Positions 54,318-63,199 of a stretch of DNA of 64,000 nt are shown here, piece by piece (position 1 is the first letter of the stretch; the number at the start of each line of letters is the position of its first letter). The position numbers and the translations under genes are program-made. Under the pieces are notes generated by a model, which saw only the letters and a list, made by a program, of their open reading frames with translations, did no database searches and was not told the origin of the DNA. Source of the stretch: Acinetobacter shaoyimingii (GTDB taxonomy: Bacteria; Pseudomonadota; Gammaproteobacteria; Pseudomonadales; Moraxellaceae). The stretch covers positions 2,604,001 through 2,668,000 of the forward strand of contig NZ_CP049801.1 in the NCBI RefSeq assembly GCF_011578045.1, in the 5' to 3' direction.

Positions 54318-54479
54318 CTATTCTTTTTTATCGTTATTTTTATCATCATTCAATGCATTTTTAAAATCTTTGACGGCGCCGCCTACATCTTTACCGAAGT
54401 TTTTTAACTTGGCTGTACCAAAGATCAGTAGAATAACCACCGCGAATAGAACGATATGACCAATCGATAAACCCATCAT
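54318..54479 (-). CDS. tatA: TatA, twin-arginine translocase pore subunit
   Basis: A 53-residue gene read on the minus strand, starting with ATGATG. It has a membrane helix [22 protein letters not shown], the FG hinge ([18 protein letters not shown]) and a short acidic/basic tail DDKNNDKKE, all hallmarks of TatA. AGGA sits seven bases before the first ATG. With tatB and tatC it completes a translocase. It appears to be first in the cluster, so the promoter should lie in the AT-rich stretch beyond 54480. Confidence 0.9.
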   Translation of the reverse strand: MMGLSIGHIVLFAVVILLIFGTAKLKNFGKDVGGAVKDFKNALNDDKNNDKKE

Positions 54480-54937
54480 TTTCTTTTCCTATTTATTGAC
54501 TTGAATTTATTAGAAATTTCACAATTTTAGCAAGATTTTATAGCAACCATTATTAAGTTGAACTTACTAATAATCAACTATATCACATACTTTTTTGCAT
54601 GTTCAAAAATTACAGAGCAAATAATCATCATTCACTCACTCATATTTTTATCCTATATATAACATTCTAATTTAATTTATTAAATTTACTATCCTATACA
54701 CAACACAGAATATGTGTCTCAGTTTACATTTTAATTTATTTATTTTATAGAAATGAGTTTACTTGTAAGACAAGATCAAAACTGCAACTTAACTTTTTAT
54801 TTTTAAATAATATTTTCTGAGTACATCTATGTAGATTGATCATTTTATAGCGATTATTTAGTAATTTTTCAAAACACATTAGACTGTGGACTGCAATCAA
54901 TTTGCAAAAAAATATTAATTTCTCAAGGGATTGAAAC
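54480..54937. other. Gene-free stretch between divergent units
   Basis: 458 very AT-rich bases with no believable open frame. It should hold the tatA promoter (minus) and the promoter of the CitMHS remnant (plus). An AGTTG/CAACT inverted pair lies near 54556-54580. Confidence 0.45.
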
Positions 54938-55610
54938 ATGCTCACCGTATTAGGTTTAGGCATGATTTTATGCTTTATGTATTTAATCATGACTCGTCGT
55001 TTAAGTGCTCTCGTTGCACTCACTTTAATTCCCGTCCTCTTTGCCTTAATTGCTTACGGTCTCGGTTTCTTTATAGAAGATTTAAATCACATTCAGCTCC
55101 ATGAACTCGGCGAAATGATGCTAGATGGCGTTAAAAAACTCGCACCGACAGGTGTGATGCTGTTATTTGCCATACTGTATTTTGCCATCATGATCGACAC
55201 TGGCCTCTTCGATCCATCCGTTAAATGGATTTTAAAAATGGTCAAAGGTGATCCACTGAAAGTCACTATTGGCACAATCACACTGACCCTCATTGTGTCT
55301 TTAGATGGTGATGGATCGACAACCTATATGATCTGTGTTGCAGCCATGCTCCCCCTCTATAAACGTTTGGGTATGAGTCCGCTCACTATGGCATTACCCC
55401 AGTTGAAATGGCGCGTGCTTCCATTGTAGGACAGCCAGTTCATTTGCTTTCACCTTTGGTGCCATCCACTTATTTATTGTGTGGTTTAGCCGCTATTGAA
55501 TTGGGCCAACATAAAATTTCACCATAAAATGGGCCATTATGACCTGCCTGGTCATGATAGTTGCTGCACTTATTTTTGGTATTTTTCCTTTTTACTCCAC
55601 CCTAGCTTAG
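54938..55610 (+). pseudogene. CitMHS-family citrate/dicarboxylate transporter, internally deleted
   Basis: The first about 152 codons are a normal CitMHS N-terminus (MLTVLGLGMILCFMYLIMTRRLSALVALTLIPV, several helices, then VSLDGDGSTTYMI). Around 55392 the sequence jumps to the C-terminal part in another frame: TPVEMARASIVGQPVHLLSPLVPSTYLLCGLAAIELGQHK, and after a second shift near 55525 to FTIKWAIMTCLVMIVAAL, ending at TAG 55608. About 220 residues of the middle are missing relative to the usual 430. Two or more lesions make it non-functional. Confidence 0.85.
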
Positions 55611-55630
55611 CCACATCAAGATCATGATGT

Positions 55631-55658
55631 AAAAAAGCACCCTATTGGGTGCTTTTTT
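55631..55658. terminator. Terminator after the CitMHS remnant
   Basis: AAAAAAGCACCC-TATT-GGGTGCTTTTTT, able to act in both directions. Confidence 0.88.
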
Positions 55659-55713
55659 GGATATACGACATCAATGACTAAAACTTAATTGATATAACTT
55701 TAATTGCTAAAAA

Positions 55714-56226
55714 TTAGCGACCGTACAACTCAAGTAATTTGTCTAAAGTTGCTTGATAGTGAATGCTAATGTCATCAGATAAAATTTGATAAGCATTATC
55801 AAACTGCACCATTGGCCAACCTTCTTTCCAAAATGGGAAAATATTATGCAAATCTTTAGTCACTATTGCATCTTCACGAGTAATCGCTTGAGAAATTTGC
55901 GATAACACTTGCGCTGTCTCTGCACCATCAATCGCTAGATAATCGATACCACGTGCTTTTAAAATACGAACTCGGTCTTTTTTATAGCGAATTTTTTTGG
56001 TTTGCCCTTCATTCAGACCTAATGCCAAACTCACTGCTTCAACAAATTTTTCTTCAAAAGACGTATTCAAAGCCACTAAAGCATTTTTATGTGCTTCTTG
56101 ACGTCCCGCTTTGCCACCATTGCGGATAATCTCTTTCGCTTCAACATCGAGTACATCGTCTTTCATCGACTGTAAAATGTCTAAAATTTCGATATCACTT
56201 AAAGATTCAAGAGAGTGATCAGTCAT
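55714..56226 (-). CDS. Cytosolic protein of unknown function
   Basis: A 170-residue acidic protein with no signal or membrane segment. The first half is helical (SLSDIEILDILQSMKDDVLD, then EAKEIIRNGGKAGRQEAHKNAL), and the second has a small alpha/beta look (GIDYLAIDGAETAQVLSQI). No known domain recognised. ATG 56226 has AAGGACTCCC in front; the frame's earlier TTG-type starts are unlikely. Monocistronic. Confidence 0.7.
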   Translation of the reverse strand: MTDHSLESLSDIEILDILQSMKDDVLDVEAKEIIRNGGKAGRQEAHKNALVALNTSFEEKFVEAVSLALGLNEGQTKKIRYKKDRVRILKARGIDYLAIDGAETAQVLSQISQAITREDAIVTKDLHNIFPFWKEGWPMVQFDNAYQILSDDISIHYQATLDKLLELYGR

Positions 56227-56396
56227 GGGAGTCCTTAAAGGCAAATATAAAAGTGTATTTTCTCACAATTTCGAATTTAATTCAGAAATTAAATCTAAAT
56301 TTATAACGGTTCACATTTCGACTAGACATAATCAATTCGGTTTTTCTACGACCTGAGCTGCATAATCAACTCAATACTTTATATAAATTTAATGAT

Positions 56397-57302
56397 TTAA
56401 AGCACGAAACTTAATACAACTGGCAGGGTAAATGCAGAACACAAAATTTGTAAACTAATGACGCCAGCCATAAGTTGACTATCACCACCTAAAACTTTGG
56501 TCAAAATATAAGATGCCGATGCTGTCGGCAATGCAAAATATACGACAAAAATTTGTGTTTCTAATGCTGATAAATCCATCCAGTGACATAGCGCAAATGC
56601 GAGTGTAGGCATAATCAGGAGCTTCGAAAAGGTATTCACAATCAGTGGAAATATATCTTTTTTTAATGCCATAAATTGTAATGCTGCCCCAACGCACAAT
56701 AAACCTAGTGGCAAACTACATAGCGCCAGTTGTTTCAAGAATGAATCAAACCCTACCCACAAATGAATACCCGACCCATTGAACAACGCACCAATCACAC
56801 ATCCTAAAATCAGCGGATTTTTAGCCAGTGAAAAAACTATACTTTTCACATCCATATTGTCCTGATTTGTGAGTGCCAGTACAGCTAAAACATTCACAAC
56901 AGGTATACTCATCGCCAAAATAATAGCAAAGATAGTCATCCCTTGTTGATGAAATAATGCTGCAACAATGGCAAGCCCCATAAATGTATTAAAACGGGTA
57001 TTACTCTGCATATATACGCCAAATTTTGCAGATGGAGTTCCACACACTTTCCGAATGATATAGAGCGTAATACAGGCAAGTGACAACACCAAGCCCACAA
57101 CAACAAAAATGGTCTTCATTAACCCTAAATCAAGTTTTGCTGTGGCAAGGTTAGCAAATAACATGATTGGAAAAAGAATGTAATAATTCAGTTTTTCAGC
57201 ACCTTGCCAAAAATCATCTGATAGAAATTCTTTTTGCTTTAAAACATAACCACTAATAATTAAGGCGATGAGTGGAAATAATGACAGTAAAATACTCTGC
57301 AT
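56397..57302 (-). CDS. AEC-family (auxin efflux carrier) transporter
   Basis: A 301-residue inner-membrane protein with about ten hydrophobic segments: IALIISGYVLKQKEFLSDDFWQGAEKLNYYILFPIMLFANL at the start, NTRFNTFMGLAIVAAL, AKNPLILGCVIGALFNGSG, and PTASASYILTKVLGGD near the end. This is the AEC pattern (bacterial malonate or malate carriers, YfdV). Substrate unknown. Stands alone. Confidence 0.85.
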   Translation of the reverse strand: MQSILLSLFPLIALIISGYVLKQKEFLSDDFWQGAEKLNYYILFPIMLFANLATAKLDLGLMKTIFVVVGLVLSLACITLYIIRKVCGTPSAKFGVYMQSNTRFNTFMGLAIVAALFHQQGMTIFAIILAMSIPVVNVLAVLALTNQDNMDVKSIVFSLAKNPLILGCVIGALFNGSGIHLWVGFDSFLKQLALCSLPLGLLCVGAALQFMALKKDIFPLIVNTFSKLLIMPTLAFALCHWMDLSALETQIFVVYFALPTASASYILTKVLGGDSQLMAGVISLQILCSAFTLPVVLSFVL

Positions 57303-57714
57303 AACCTTGACCTATATCACCGCAAAAATGTTGTTGTGATAATTGTTATATAAAAACATGTTCTGTGAAAAAGTCTTGTGTTGAGCTTAGTCTCTCAAGG
57401 GCTAAATTTAAGTTTTTAATATTTTAGAACAAAACCAAAACCGTTGAGAAAATACAAGATCATACACATTGAGCATAACGAATGACTGAAAAGAATACAC
57501 CTTATAATATGATTTTAATCGAATGAATATTCAACATAATTCATGCTAGAAAAAATATGTATCCATTAAATTCCTGGGTACTATTTATCAAACTGATCCA
57601 CACAATTGATAACCCAACGCTTTGTAACGATTATCCACATATAAATAACTATTGCGAAAGTCCTGAATAAATTAATATGTGATTCAAGTCTAATTATAAT
57701 CAACGGATATTGAA
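57303..57714. other. Gene-free stretch
   Basis: About 410 AT-rich bases between divergent genes, no feature recognised beyond expected promoters. Confidence 0.4.
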
Positions 57715-58527
57715 ATGAATCACTTAAAATACATAATTCCATTCTTTTTTTTAAGTTTTTCATATAGTTCCGTTGAGGCACAAACGCCTATTAATGAAAA
57801 AGCGAAAGCCCTTATTTTTAAAGCAGCAGGTTTTAAAAACCATTTAGGAACATGGCAAAGTAAATGCAGTTTTGGTGCACTCACTTTATATCAAGATTTA
57901 AATGGTGACCGAATTCCAGATGCATTAATTAAAGATGGTGGTTCTACATGTTATCCCAAAGTGGGGGTTGGTTTTTATCTGCTTCGTCAAGATACCGACC
58001 ATAATTGGCATTTAATGCTACATAAAGCTGGTACAGCAAAATTCTTAAAAACCAAAGGCGTTAATAGTTGGCCAGACGTACAAAGCGTGACACAAGATAA
58101 ATGTCAAAGTATTTACCGTTGGAATGGTCGCCAATATGTGCTGAATCGTCGTGTGGCAGACGGCATGCCATGTCAGACCAATCAAAAAGCGATGAATACA
58201 AAAGCATCAAAAGCTCTGTCTCATTCTTCAGCGCAAAAAAACACTCAGCACAACAAACAGATGTTGAAAAACATTAACCATTTGAATCAATCGATTACTG
58301 AAGAAAGTAAAAATTTGGAACGTATGGCAACAGCAGATAAAATCTCTTCTGACAAATCAATGGTTGATCAGACACCAGCCAATCAACCCATGCCGTCGGT
58401 TAAACCCAAATATCAACCACCTGCAATAGAAGTGAAAACCTTCCAACAATTTGAAGAACCCAAAAAGTCCAATAAATCTCTTGAAGATGAAATTAAGATT
58501 TATAAAGCCTTTGAGCATTTAGAATAA
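57715..58527 (+). CDS. Secreted protein of unknown function
   Basis: A 270-residue protein with a signal peptide (cut probably after VEA, residue 22). A globular part (about 28-155) contains LYQDLNGDRIPDALIKDGG, which resembles a calcium-binding FG-GAP or dockerin-like DxNxDxxxD loop, and four Cys residues. The C-terminal 110 residues are low-complexity (Lys/Gln/Asn/Ser, then Pro-rich) and likely unstructured. No family named. Confidence 0.65.
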   Translation: MNHLKYIIPFFFLSFSYSSVEAQTPINEKAKALIFKAAGFKNHLGTWQSKCSFGALTLYQDLNGDRIPDALIKDGGSTCYPKVGVGFYLLRQDTDHNWHLMLHKAGTAKFLKTKGVNSWPDVQSVTQDKCQSIYRWNGRQYVLNRRVADGMPCQTNQKAMNTKASKALSHSSAQKNTQHNKQMLKNINHLNQSITEESKNLERMATADKISSDKSMVDQTPANQPMPSVKPKYQPPAIEVKTFQQFEEPKKSNKSLEDEIKIYKAFEHLE

Positions 58528-58837
58528 AAGATTTTTTTATAAAAACTAATCATTTTTTTCCTGCATCAGTAATTTTGAAATGATTAAATTACAGCTTCTA
58601 TGGAAAGCTTAAAAATAAATTTATTATAAATCATATATTTAAATTAAAATAGGTGTAATACAAACGCCCAAATTCAGTGCAATATGTCCATTTGAGTGCA
58701 CGCTTATGCTTTATATCGAGTCTTTTCATTTTTAAACAAAACTTGATCAATATTTTCTAAAGTTTCCCCCCTTCACGTCTCAAAATGTATTGTTATACTG
58801 GATCAAACTGTGACATATAGCACTATAAAGAATCATT
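58528..58837. other. Gene-free stretch upstream of the ammonium transporter
   Basis: 310 AT-rich bases; no sigma54 -24/-12 box (GG...GC) was found by eye and no open frame. Confidence 0.35.
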
Positions 58838-60025
58838 ATGCAAAATATAGATTTATTATTTCTTCTTTTAGGGGCAATACTGGTGCTTGCAATGCACGCT
58901 GGTTTTGCTTTTTTAGAATTAGGCACTGTTCGCCATAAAAACCAAGTGAATGCTTTAAGTAAAATTTTGACTGATTTTTCAATATCAGCAATCGCTTACT
59001 TTTTTATCGGATATTACATTTCGTACGGGCAACATTTTTTTCACAGTAGCCAAGAACTCTCCGCTGAACATGGTTATAACCTAATGCGTTGTTTTTTCTT
59101 ACTGACTTTCGCAGCTGCCATTCCTGCTATTGTGTCTGGCGGTATTGCGGAACGTGCCAAAATGCGCTCACAAGCCATTGCTACATTATTTATTGTTGCT
59201 TTGGTTTATCCTTTTTTTGAAGGTATGGCATGGAATGGTAATTTGGGATTGCAAGATTGGCTCGCAAAAACCTTCGGTGCAAGCTTTCATGACTTTGCTG
59301 GTTCTGTGGTGGTTCATGCAATGGGTGGCTGGATTGCGTTAAGTGCAGTCATTTTATTAGGTGCTCGTCATGGACGCTATAAAAAAGATGGCCGCGTCAG
59401 TGCCCACCCACCCTCTTCCATTCCATTTTTAGCACTAGGGTCTTGGATTCTAATTGTCGGTTGGTTCGGTTTTAATGTCATGAGTGCGCAACGCCTTGAT
59501 GCCATTTCAGGTTTGGTGGCGATGAATTCCCTGATGGCAATGGTCGGTGGAACAATTGCAGCCAATTTCTTTGGTAAAGAAGACCCTGGATTTTTACATA
59601 ATGGACCGTTGGCAGGACTGGTTGCGATCTGTGCAGGATCTGACATTGTTCATCCTGTGGGTGCGCTGATCATAGGTGCAATTGCTGGTTTCTTATTTGT
59701 AAAGCTATTTACCTATACACAGAACAAACTTAAAGTGGATGATGTGCTTGGGGTCTGGCCACTCCACGGCGTTTGTGGTGCTTTTGGTGGCATAGCCGTT
59801 GGACTTTTTGGACAAAAAGCTTTAGGTGGATTAGGTGGTGTCTCAATGATGTCACAATGCATTGGAACGCTACTCGCCATTGTGATAGCACTGGTTGGTG
59901 GATGTCTGGTGTATGGCATTTTAAAAATCACCATCGGCATACGCTTAAGCCAAGAAGATGAATATCGCGGTGCTGATTTATCGATTCATCGCATTACAGC
60001 CAATTCTGAAGATGCAATGTTTTAA
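58838..60025 (+). CDS. Ammonium transporter, Amt family
   Basis: A 395-residue inner-membrane channel with 11 hydrophobic segments. It has the twin His pair of the pore: HDFAGSVVVHAMGGW, with Asp at the entry, and GVWPLHGVCGAFGG. It also has the typical FLELGTVRHKNQVNAL start in place of a signal peptide. No glnK gene lies beside it, unlike the usual glnK-amtB pair, so it may be a second Amt type with other control. Its terminator follows. Confidence 0.9.
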   Translation: MQNIDLLFLLLGAILVLAMHAGFAFLELGTVRHKNQVNALSKILTDFSISAIAYFFIGYYISYGQHFFHSSQELSAEHGYNLMRCFFLLTFAAAIPAIVSGGIAERAKMRSQAIATLFIVALVYPFFEGMAWNGNLGLQDWLAKTFGASFHDFAGSVVVHAMGGWIALSAVILLGARHGRYKKDGRVSAHPPSSIPFLALGSWILIVGWFGFNVMSAQRLDAISGLVAMNSLMAMVGGTIAANFFGKEDPGFLHNGPLAGLVAICAGSDIVHPVGALIIGAIAGFLFVKLFTYTQNKLKVDDVLGVWPLHGVCGAFGGIAVGLFGQKALGGLGGVSMMSQCIGTLLAIVIALVGGCLVYGILKITIGIRLSQEDEYRGADLSIHRITANSEDAMF

Positions 60026-60044
60026 TCTTTCATCTAAATACTTA

Positions 60045-60072
60045 AAAATCCTGAGTTGACTCAGGATTTTTT
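60045..60072 (+). terminator. Terminator of the ammonium transporter gene
   Basis: AAAATCCTGAG-TTGA-CTCAGGATTTT with Ts. Confidence 0.88.
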
Positions 60073-60106
60073 ATTATCGATTTCCATCATCCATGTAGTC
60101 ATGGTT

Positions 60107-60841
60107 TTACAAAATAGAAACTGACTCATCCCCCAAATGTGTCCAGATTTCATCTAATTGATGAATCGTTTTCTCCTTTGGTATATGTTCAACCTGTTCA
60201 TGAAAGCCTAAAATCAGTAAAGCATTCAGACCTGCATCTGTTGCACCTTGAAAATCATTTATCGGATGGTCTCCAATATATAAACTGTACTTTGGTTCTA
60301 CCTGAAGTTTTGCACAGCTATATAGAAAAATTTCAGCTTTTGGTTTTGAAATGCCAACCAATTCAGAACTCAAAATTTCATCAAAATAATCCGCAAAACC
60401 TAAGCCTTGTAAAATTCTTAGACGAGTTGCATGTCCGCCATTAGAAATCACAGCCAATTTAAATCCTCGTTGTTTGAGTTGTTTTAATAATGCTTCTGCA
60501 CCAGTCATAGCAACGGCAGATAGACCAAATTCAGAAAACCAAAATTCAGTCAATTCATCTAATTCTGGCGCTTGCTTCCAGTCTAATTCCTGAAGTAATG
60601 CAAAACCTACAGATGCGGCAATACTTGGATGAGTCAGCAGTTCTTTCTTGGGATAACCACCATGATCAATACGGCGGATAATGTCTATAATTGTGTTTAA
60701 ATCAGATTGTTTTTGTTCGGTGTTTTTTAAATTTAACCGATTAGAATAATGTTCAAGAAAATGCCGACTATAAGCCTGAACACTTAAATCTCGATGCGTC
60801 AAGGTATTGTCTAAATCAAAGAGCACCGCTTCTATGCGCAT
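60107..60841 (-). CDS. HAD-superfamily hydrolase
   Basis: A 244-residue phosphatase-like enzyme. Motif I is VLFDLDNTLTHRD (nucleophile Asp), motif II is LAVISNGGHATRL, motif III is the Lys in GISKPKAEIF, and motif IV is SLYIGDHPINDFQGATDAG. A helical cap lies between motifs I and II. The order matches subfamily IA (GMP/HADIA). The substrate is not predictable. ATG 60841 begins the motif I strand; a TTG three codons earlier is unlikely. Confidence 0.85.
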   Translation of the reverse strand: MRIEAVLFDLDNTLTHRDLSVQAYSRHFLEHYSNRLNLKNTEQKQSDLNTIIDIIRRIDHGGYPKKELLTHPSIAASVGFALLQELDWKQAPELDELTEFWFSEFGLSAVAMTGAEALLKQLKQRGFKLAVISNGGHATRLRILQGLGFADYFDEILSSELVGISKPKAEIFLYSCAKLQVEPKYSLYIGDHPINDFQGATDAGLNALLILGFHEQVEHIPKEKTIHQLDEIWTHLGDESVSIL

Positions 60842-60980
60842 AACGTACAATCCACATCATTTTTTATCATCAGCCATATATTATCGATTGCTTGGCTTAA
60901 TCTATATTCCGATTTGTACTGATTAAATCTTCAAAATGGCATAAGTCATCTTGAATATTTACGATTTCAAATCACCATGA

Positions 60981-62294
60981 TCAATCTGTATGTGCTTTTA
61001 GACTCTGATTTTTCCAATACCAAATTGGCATAATCAAAATGAGACCAATGACACTGATACTCATCAAATATTTTTGATAGCCTAACGCATCTCCTGCAAT
61101 ACCACTCACCGTATATAAAACACCACTCACCATCGCCATTAAAGACACTTGAAAAGTAAAATCGGTTCCCGCATGTTCCTTACGGCTATACTGCATGACT
61201 AGGGTTAAAATAATCACCAAAAGCATTGATGCGAACATATCTTCTAAAGCATTAATCAAATATATCCACCATGTTGCAATATGCAGATGATGTGCATGTA
61301 AATAAGCAAGCCATGTAAAACCAAGCAAACTTAGCAATTTTAAAATTGAAAATAGAATTAAGGCATTTGATCGAGATACATATTTTAAGCTCAAACCAGC
61401 AAGTCCAGCTCCAATGAGTGCAGCAAATGCGCCTAGCATCGTAATATAAACACCGATCTCAGAAAGTGTTAAACCTAAATCAACCAATAATGGCTTAATA
61501 ATTGGCCCTGATAATCCATCTGTAATTTTCAGTACACAAAGTACGACAAACCAACTCAACATGAGTTGAGAATGCATAAAATACTGTAAATATTGCATCA
61601 GTGACTTAAAGAATGAGAGCTGATCTTTTTGTATAGACTCTATAGATGTAGAAGCTCCTAAGGGTGCTAATTCTTTTGATGAATGATCTGTCTTAAATCC
61701 GTGGTGTTTAGGCTCTCGGTACAAAAAAATTGGGATCGTATTTAATGCAACCAATCCCGCTAAAATTAAGAAGGTACTTTGCCAATTAAGCCAGTCTAAG
61801 GCCCATAGGATGGCCCCACCACCCACGATAAAGCCAAGTCTAGAACCTACAACTTGGAACATATTTCCAATGTGTTGTTGCTCCCCTTTAAGTATAGATA
61901 CAGCTAGACCATCGGTCGCAATATCTTGAGTCGCTCCAACTGTATTCATAAACAATAAAGCGATAAAAAATGCCAATAGGTAGACGGGTTGGTTGAGTGC
62001 TTGAATAGGTAAAAATGACAAAATAATCAGTATCGCGACAGTGAATATCTGTGTAGGGATAATCCAACTTCTATAGTGCCCAAATGCCGAACTCCCATAA
62101 CGATCTACCCAGGGTGCCCATAGTACCTTCAATGCCCACGGCGCCATGAGTAAACCAAAACCACCAATATGTGTCAGCGATACGCCTTGAGCCCGAAGAA
62201 TCACAGGCAATGCATGAGTCATAAACCCTACAGGTAAGCCTTGCGCCCAATATAGTGAAAAAAGCAGCAGATAAACGTGAGACATTTTCAACAT
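60981..62294 (-). CDS. MFS permease, AmpG/RhtX-like
   Basis: A 437-residue inner-membrane transporter of about 12 segments. It opens with YWAQGLPVGFMTHALPVILRAQGVSLTHIGGFGLLMAPWALKVLWAPWVDRYG, shared by the muropeptide permease AmpG and the siderophore importers RhtX/FptX, and has FMNTVGATQDIATDGLAV in the third segment. No siderophore or muropeptide genes lie beside it, so the substrate is left open. Start ATG 62294. Confidence 0.8.
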   Translation of the reverse strand: MLKMSHVYLLLFSLYWAQGLPVGFMTHALPVILRAQGVSLTHIGGFGLLMAPWALKVLWAPWVDRYGSSAFGHYRSWIIPTQIFTVAILIILSFLPIQALNQPVYLLAFFIALLFMNTVGATQDIATDGLAVSILKGEQQHIGNMFQVVGSRLGFIVGGGAILWALDWLNWQSTFLILAGLVALNTIPIFLYREPKHHGFKTDHSSKELAPLGASTSIESIQKDQLSFFKSLMQYLQYFMHSQLMLSWFVVLCVLKITDGLSGPIIKPLLVDLGLTLSEIGVYITMLGAFAALIGAGLAGLSLKYVSRSNALILFSILKLLSLLGFTWLAYLHAHHLHIATWWIYLINALEDMFASMLLVIILTLVMQYSRKEHAGTDFTFQVSLMAMVSGVLYTVSGIAGDALGYQKYLMSISVIGLILIMPIWYWKNQSLKAHTD

Positions 62295-62495
62295 ATCAAG
62301 ACACTCAATTCAAGTAAAAATAGGCATAGACACAATATGAACCCCAACTCAATTTTATCTAATTTTCAATTTTTCATTGATCAATTTAAACATTTAATTA
62401 TTTGCGTTAATGTTAGATAATCATACTGTTAAATTTGGCGATACTCCAAAGTATTCAAGTAAATAATATTTCCCTTTACATTGAAAGTTCAAAAG

Positions 62496-63113
62496 ATGAA
62501 ACAGTCCTTCCCTCAATTGCCAGCCCAAGTTCCTGTACGAGGAACGCCGTTCAGCCGTAGTATTTTTAAAAAACTCTATTTAGCGCAAGGCTGGCAGTTT
62601 GATGGTGATTTTCCAGATCTACCCAAAGCTGTTGCGATCATTTCACCACATACTTCAAATTATGATGGACTTTATGGCTTCTTGGCGATGCTTGGACTTG
62701 GAATTAGTGTGACAGTTTTTGGCAAAGACAGTTTATTTAACACCCCACTCAAAGGCTTACTGAAATGGATGGGGGTGATTCCTGTCAAAAGAGATACACC
62801 TCAAGGACTGACCAAACAGATTATCGACGTGATTCAATCTAAAGATAAAATTTGGATTGCACTGGCGCCTGAAGGCACACGAAAAAGCCCCGAGCATATT
62901 CGTAGCGGATTTTGGCATATTGCTAAAGGTGCAAATATTCCCATTGTCATGTTTGCATTGGACTACAAAAACAAAGCCATTCACTGTTTGGGTGTTGTCC
63001 ATCCAACAGATAACTATGAACATGATCTTGAAATGATCTTGAGACATTATCAAGGTAAGTTTTATCCTAAAAACATGCAGCGCTTAGCCAAACCATTGAA
63101 GAAACTTTTGTAA
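62496..63113 (+). CDS. Lysophospholipid acyltransferase-family protein (PlsC-like)
   Basis: A 205-residue acyltransferase with ISPHTSNYDGLYGF (HX4D motif), IPVKRDTPQ and LAPEGTRKSPEHIRSGFWHIAKGANIP (EGTR motif). It is a paralog of the protein at 38401 with the same motif order and near-equal length. A TTG at 62481 opens the frame, but the ATG at 62496 is the normal start. The patatin-like lipoprotein gene begins 86 bases on; both touch lipids. Confidence 0.82.
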   Translation: MKQSFPQLPAQVPVRGTPFSRSIFKKLYLAQGWQFDGDFPDLPKAVAIISPHTSNYDGLYGFLAMLGLGISVTVFGKDSLFNTPLKGLLKWMGVIPVKRDTPQGLTKQIIDVIQSKDKIWIALAPEGTRKSPEHIRSGFWHIAKGANIPIVMFALDYKNKAIHCLGVVHPTDNYEHDLEMILRHYQGKFYPKNMQRLAKPLKKLL

Positions 63114-63199
63114 TTCATTTTTAAATGTGCTGGAAAAATTGCTGACAATCTGTTCAGATATACATCAATTACAATGATGATATTTAAAGATTGTCACTT

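Noticed and set aside
54745..55023. 92-codon minus-strand frame near tatA, considered as an immunity gene
   Set aside because: It overlaps the CitMHS remnant's coding strand, has no ribosome site and a composition typical of noncoding AT-rich DNA.
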